A DNA stretch of 64,000 bases. Origin: Cephalotus follicularis (taxonomy: Eukaryota > Streptophyta > Magnoliopsida > Oxalidales > Cephalotaceae). Each line of letters starts with the position of its first letter. Position 1 is the first letter of the stretch. The stretch is taken from assembly GCA_001972305.1 (NCBI GenBank), contig BDDD01005140.1:16435-80434 (forward strand). The letters run 5' to 3'. The notes beneath the pieces are model-generated. The model was given only the letters and a program-made list of their open reading frames with translations, had not been told where the DNA came from and did no database searches. The position numbers were made by a program, and so were the translations under genes. Shown here one piece after another: positions 60,188 through 64,000 of the stretch.

Positions 60188-60510
60188 GAAACAGATGACG
60201 CAGCCGTTTCAAAAGGATATCCTTTTGAAACGGCCGCGTCATCCGTTTCAAAAGGTATAGTATTTGAAACGGATGAGTATTTACCGTTTCAAAAGGTTTA
60301 ACCTTTTGAAACGGAACTTTGTCACCGTTTCAAAAACCCTGAACCTTTTGAAACGGTGGATTTTGCCGTTGCAAAATCTCTACCTTTTGAAACGGATAGC
60401 TTTCAACCGTTTCAAAAGGACAGTGCCTTTTGAAACGGTAGGCCCTCTCCGTTTCAAAAGGTACCTGCATATTTGAAACGGTTGATCGTTGTCGTTTCTA
60501 AAGGTGGTAT
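60182..60510. repeat. Left subterminal array, alternating inverted 13-mers
   Basis: About 16 copies of CCTTTTGAAACGG and its reverse complement CCGTTTCAAAAGG. The two orientations alternate strictly along the whole stretch. The outermost pair forms a near-perfect hairpin, TGACGCAGCCGTTTCAAAAG facing CTTTTGAAACGGCCGCGTCA with GATATC at its centre (60194-60242). Confidence 0.92.
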
Positions 60511-60636
60511 TTATCAACGCCAATTACCCATTTTCTTCTACAACCTAATGTTAGCCTCTTGAACATTTAGACCCGTGACACCTAACATCTTGCTCTCACT
60601 GTCACTGCCAACGGCAACAACCTCTTCTCCTCCTCT

Positions 60637-60895
60637 CCTCTCACTGTCAACGGCTGCTCTCTTCGCCCTCTCACTGTCTGTCGCTCTCGATCGACACCAA
60701 CGGCAATGCCCACAACCTCTCCCCTCACTGTCTGTCGCTCTCGATCGACACCCAAGACAATGGAAACAACCTCTCCTCTCACCGTCAACGGCTGCTCTCT
60801 TCGCCCTCTCACTGTCTGTCGCTCTCAATCGACACCAACGGCAATTCCCACAACCTCTCCTCTCACTGTCTGTCGCTCTCGATCCTCATGGAGTT
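60637..60895. repeat. Duplicated pyrimidine-rich block of about 137 bp
   Basis: Two tandem copies, each made of CTCACTGTCAACGGCTGCTC plus CTCTTCGCC, then twice CTCACTGTCTGTCGCTCTCG with ATCGACACC tails. The last sub-unit is cut short at ATCCTCATGG. Frames remain open on both strands across it but show no domain. Confidence 0.85.
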
Positions 60896-60976
60896 AGCAA
60901 CACACAGTAGTATAATTTTCTAAACATAAATCATTTTTTTTTAAAGTATTTGATCATTCATTACTGGGATCGGCAG

Positions 60977-61112
60977 ATTCTCCTGCTACTAACGTTAGTG
61001 ATGCTATGGAACAGGTTAACACGCGTGAGATTCCTGAAGACACAGGAAATTCAGTCAGTAACTGCTGTGGACTTTTTGAATTTTTGCGAAGGCGATCAGA
61101 TAATAATTCAAG
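60977..61112 (+). other. Possible captured host exon
   Basis: A 136-bp stretch is bounded by a T-rich tract ending CGGCAG and by AG|GTTAGC, a consensus donor. One frame is open throughout and non-repetitive, including SDAMEQVNTREIPEDTGNSV and CCGLFEFLRRRSDN. I do not recognise the family. Non-autonomous CACTA elements often carry host gene pieces, but a chance open frame of 45 codons cannot be excluded. Confidence 0.35.
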
Positions 61113-61377
61113 GTTAGCTCTAACTCTCTTATATGGCTTAGCATTTAATAAAATTTATTGTCCAATTAGCATTTGGTAATTTGTTATTTTGGTGATTCTA
61201 TTTTTTTTCTTTTGTGTGGTATGTCTGACATTGAGAGATCAAAAAGATTATTATCTGATTGGACAAATTCAGTCAGTAACTTATCCTGAGATCCAAGGCT
61301 TATTATTGAAACCTTTTCTTCTTTTTATGCTCATGAATTTTGCATTTTTTTAATTCGAAGTCTGTTTAGGACTTTGA

Positions 61378-61569
<192 letters not shown>

Positions 61570-61652
61570 TGAAGCTGAGTGGCGCCGGATGGAGTTGTCG
61601 CTGTGTTGGTGTCTGATTGTGAAGCTGAAAGAAGTGGCAGTCGACGACGCCG

Positions 61653-61694
61653 CTGCAAGTCCTCCAAATTCGCAAGCTGCAAATAACAGGTACA
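61653..61694 (+). other. Segment shared with family B LTR
   Basis: GCAAGTCCTCCAAATTCGCA followed by AGCTGCAAATAACAGGTA closely resembles 14141-14178 in the family B LTR (CAAGTCCTCCCAATCCGCAA, GCTCAGTTGATAACAGGTA). Both are followed by an ATATGCTT motif. It may be an old LTR fragment or a shared host-derived splice junction inside the CACTA-like element. Confidence 0.45.
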
Positions 61695-62215
61695 ATATAC
61701 GAATTACATATGCTTGAATTTCATTTTGGGATGGATTGAAAGGTTATTGAATCTGGGTTTAAGTTTTCTGTCGAACTTCCTCAGCTTCACACAACCCGTC
61801 GATGCCATGGTTCAGGAAATTTCAATGTCCTGTTTTTTTTTTATTTTAACAGGAAGCATTTTAATTCTTTAATGTTTTTGGTAGTCAATTGGTGGATCCA
61901 TTAATGCATGATGGTATCCTGCTGGCAAGCCATTCTCTGGAATCATGAAGGCTGGTTCCTTCCTTGTGTCATGTGGCCTGGTGGTAAGCCTTCAAACCTT
62001 ATGTAACTTGTTCTATATTAAGTAACATGCAGTGTTTTTCATGTAAGGTCAGTCTTGTGTTGGTCTCAACTTGCTGCGTACTGCTACTGCTGTTGGTCTC
62101 AACTTGGATGTTTTAGTTGGCATACTTATTATCTTAAGTCTAAGAAATCCATACTCTTCTTTATTCTTCCACGTAGATGGTGAATAATTGGGTATGGATC
62201 TCCATTTGATTTGAG

Positions 62216-62420
62216 CTTTCAAAAGGGTACCCTTTTGAAACGGTAAATCTATCCGTTTCAAAAGGGTACCCTTTTGAAACGGTTTGTCCGTTTCAAAAGG
62301 CTATTGATACGCCACTTTTTTGAAATTCCATTTTTCCGTTTCAAAACCGTTTCAATTGACCTTTTGAAACGGAAAAATAGGCCTTTTGAAATGGATAACA
62401 TCCGTTTCAAAAGGCCTGTT
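62216..62420. repeat. Right subterminal array of the CACTA-like element
   Basis: About ten copies of CCGTTTCAAAAGG / CCTTTTGAAACGG, including two perfect facing pairs around GGGTACCC (62218-62238 and 62262-62282). The order is less strictly alternating than on the left. It ends about 10 bp before the terminus. Confidence 0.92.
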
Positions 62421-62430
62421 TTTTTGTAGT

Positions 62431-62850
62431 CCCCTGTGTGTTGGGACGAGGTTGGCGAGCGACCTTTGTTGGGCTCCGACTTGGTGGAGGAGACTTCTGA
62501 GAAAGTCAAGTTCATAAAGGAGAAACTGCTTGCTGCTCAGAGCCGGCAGAAGAGCTATGTTGACAGTGTCAAGAGAAGACCTTTAACCTTTGACGTCGGT
62601 GATCATGTGTTTTTGAAGGTTTCACCGTGGAAAGGCGTTCAGAGGTTTGGGAAAAAGGGAAAGTTAGCTCTATGCTACGTCGGTCCCTTTGAGGTTCTGG
62701 AGAGAGTTGGGGAGGTGGCTTACCAGCTTGCCTTACCTCCTGCACTGTCAGGTGTGCATGACGTCTTTCATGTATCCATGTTGAGGGGATATATCCGAGA
62801 TCCTTCGCATGTTCTGGACTTTGATTCAGTTCCTGTGCGAGATGACCTAT
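62431..62850 (+). pseudogene. Ty3 integrase C-terminal part, resumed
   Basis: The frame resumes with VCWDEVGERPLLGSDLVEE, then SPWKGVQRFGKKGKLALCYV and GPFEVLERVGEVAYQLALPP (the GPF/Y module of chromovirus integrases), then VHDVFHVSMLRGYIRDPSHV. The expected chromodomain is not reached: similarity stops near 62850 after VPVRDDLS. It belongs with the pol fragment ending at 60187. About nine codons of the normal integrase sequence are absent at the CACTA-like junction. Confidence 0.92.
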
Positions 62851-63257
62851 CTATTGGAAACGGACAAACCGAGTCCCATGTCATTGATGGACTTAGGTGT
62901 GTAGGGTGTAGAATAAAAAATTTAAACATACAATCATGCAGCGGAAGAACACCCAATAAAACATAAACCAATCCATAATGACACGTCCACAGATCACATG
63001 GATCACCAGAGCATCTACTAAATTGAATTGGTGTCACCATTGCATCCAATGGTGACACACAAGCATGGTATTAGGAAGAAGGACCAAGAGTTTATACCAG
63101 TGGGTGTTGGCTCCTTCGTTCTTTGCCGCTACAAGCTTGAAGTAGATTCCCTTTGATCTCCTCCAAGCCTCAGGAACGGCATGTAATCCAACCAGCAAAA
63201 TCAAAGTGCTTGAACTCACTCTCTCTCTCACTTAGCTTAGAAAAGGAGTATTGATTA
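62851..63257 (-). mobile_element. LTR-like fragment, minus strand, family uncertain
   Basis: The Ty3 frame ends abruptly and AT-rich sequence follows. Read on the minus strand it has the look of the 3' half of a plant LTR, ending TTCCGCTGCATGATTG, then TATGTTTAAATTTTTTATTC, then TACACCCTACACA. The exact left edge is between 62851 and 62900. It contains a short inverted repeat GGTGTCACCATTGCATCC / GGATGCAATGGTGACACC-type pair at 63033-63058. It is cut at 63257 by the next LTR. Ty1-copia origin is a guess. Confidence 0.4.
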
Positions 63258-64000
63258 TGTTTAGCAAAAAAATGTGTTGTTTTTAATGCATTATTTGTGA
63301 TATTTGTATGCGTGGAATAGACTACTTTGGTTGTGTTTTAATGATTTTCAGGTACAAGTGTTTAATCACCAAAGTGCAAGAATACTACCCAAAAGTGTGC
63401 AAAATTGGAGTTAAAAGTGTAAAGATTGAAGAAATGCCAAATTCTGCAGAAAACAGACCAATTGCGTCGACGTCTTTCAAGAAGAAGTCAATGTCTTTTC
63501 TGGAAAAATGCAACAATCTTCAAAGAGCTATGAAAAAGAAGTCGACGTCTTTTCATATAGAAGTCGACGCCTTTCATGCAGATCGACGTTTTTCACACAA
63601 TACATCGATGTCTTTCAACAAAATTGTCTGTAAATTTTTAACTAAAAGAAGTCGACGTCTTTCACAAAGAAGTCGACGTCTTTCACTCGCATATCAGCAA
63701 GTCGCGATTTTTACCTAAAGAAGTCGACTCCTTTCCTAAAGAAGTCGACGCCTTCCTCTGCAGCAGAAATAGAAAGTTTAGATTTTTGTCATATTTTGTA
63801 ACTAGGATTGCTTTTATTCCGTTTTTGATCAATTGTGTAGTATATAAAAATTGTTATTTGGCCAAATAGGGCAGAGAGAGTCTGTGCAAGTAGCCACCTC
63901 CCTCCTTAGTTTAATTTTCACTATGTTTTGTAGCTAGTTTTCAAGGTTTTGGGTTAGAACAAAGCCTAGATTGTTATTGTTTCAATTCCATCAATAAAAA
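63258..64000 (+). mobile_element. Family E LTR, start only, runs off window
   Basis: Begins TGTTTAGCAAAAAAATGTG after GATTA (63253-63257). It is homologous over its whole visible length to the reverse complement of the solo LTR at 46958-48134, including TCAGGTACAAGTG, GTGCAAGAATACTACCCAAA, the GTCGAC cluster and TTGTTATTGTTTCAATTCCA at the window edge. By comparison about 430 bp of LTR remain outside. Whether it is a solo LTR or a 5' LTR cannot be seen. The 136-codon frame at 63308-63718 is LTR sequence, not a gene. Confidence 0.9.
63466..63752. repeat. GTCGAC-core palindrome cluster, family E copy 2
   Basis: About ten sites, for example GCGTCGACGTCTTTCAAG, GAAGTCGACGTCTTTTC, AGAAGTCGACGCCTTTC, GAAGTCGACTCCTTTCC and GAAGTCGACGCCTTCC. 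Neighbouring sites are about 18-24 bp apart in 63540-63610 and 63648-63690. Confidence 0.85.

Noticed and set aside
62851-63257. Chromodomain at the end of the Ty3 polyprotein
   Set aside because: The frame continues to 62966 but similarity to chromovirus sequence stops near 62850, and the rest reads as AT-rich LTR-like DNA.

Overview
The window looks like repeat-rich heterochromatin from a flowering plant, most likely a dicot. I found no intact host gene, tRNA gene or complete rRNA gene. The evidence for a plant is a Ty3-type retrotransposon primed from initiator-methionine tRNA, a CACTA-like DNA transposon remnant, very long LTRs with 5-bp target duplications, and a satellite that carries the plant telo-box. 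I cannot name the species.

Layout. The underlying sequence from 242 to 50468 is a single tandem satellite array. About 17.2 kb of satellite remains, in seven blocks. Monomers are about 330 bp in the left blocks and about 245 bp in the right blocks, where a roughly 90-bp internal segment is missing. Six LTR insertions split the array: 4658-6978, 13274-23709, 24265-27221, 28418-32168, 33043-45405 and 46958-48134. Each joins satellite to satellite and is flanked by a 5-bp duplication. Three of these duplications sit where the satellite phase is fully preserved and act as strong proof of insertion. Most are solo LTRs. Two of them contain further nested elements: 14628-17327 and 18288-22165 inside the 13-24 kb element, and 34374-39918 inside the 33-45 kb element.

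From 50469 to the end the sequence is a pile of nested elements without satellite: a truncated LTR (50469), another truncated LTR (52179), then a Tekay/Del-like Ty3 chromovirus that begins with a 2.36-kb 5' LTR (53720-56079). It has a primer binding site, gag, zinc knuckles, protease, reverse transcriptase, RNase H and integrase, all disabled by stops. Its integrase is split by a 2.24-kb CACTA-like element (about 60187-62430). The end of its polyprotein is cut by an LTR-like fragment (about 62851-63257), which is itself cut by an LTR starting at 63258 that runs off the window.

Most unusual signals. Several LTR families that look otherwise different carry dense arrays of short palindromes with a GTCGAC core (CAGYCGRCTG in one group, AAAGACGTCGACGTCTTT-like in others). 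In the clearest array the spacing is 20-22 bp, two turns of DNA. The large 33-45 kb element carries a 5S-rRNA-derived promoter segment near its 3' end. The satellite carries a telo-box in most monomers. The CACTA-like element has about 16 strictly alternating inverted copies of one 13-bp motif in its left subterminal region.
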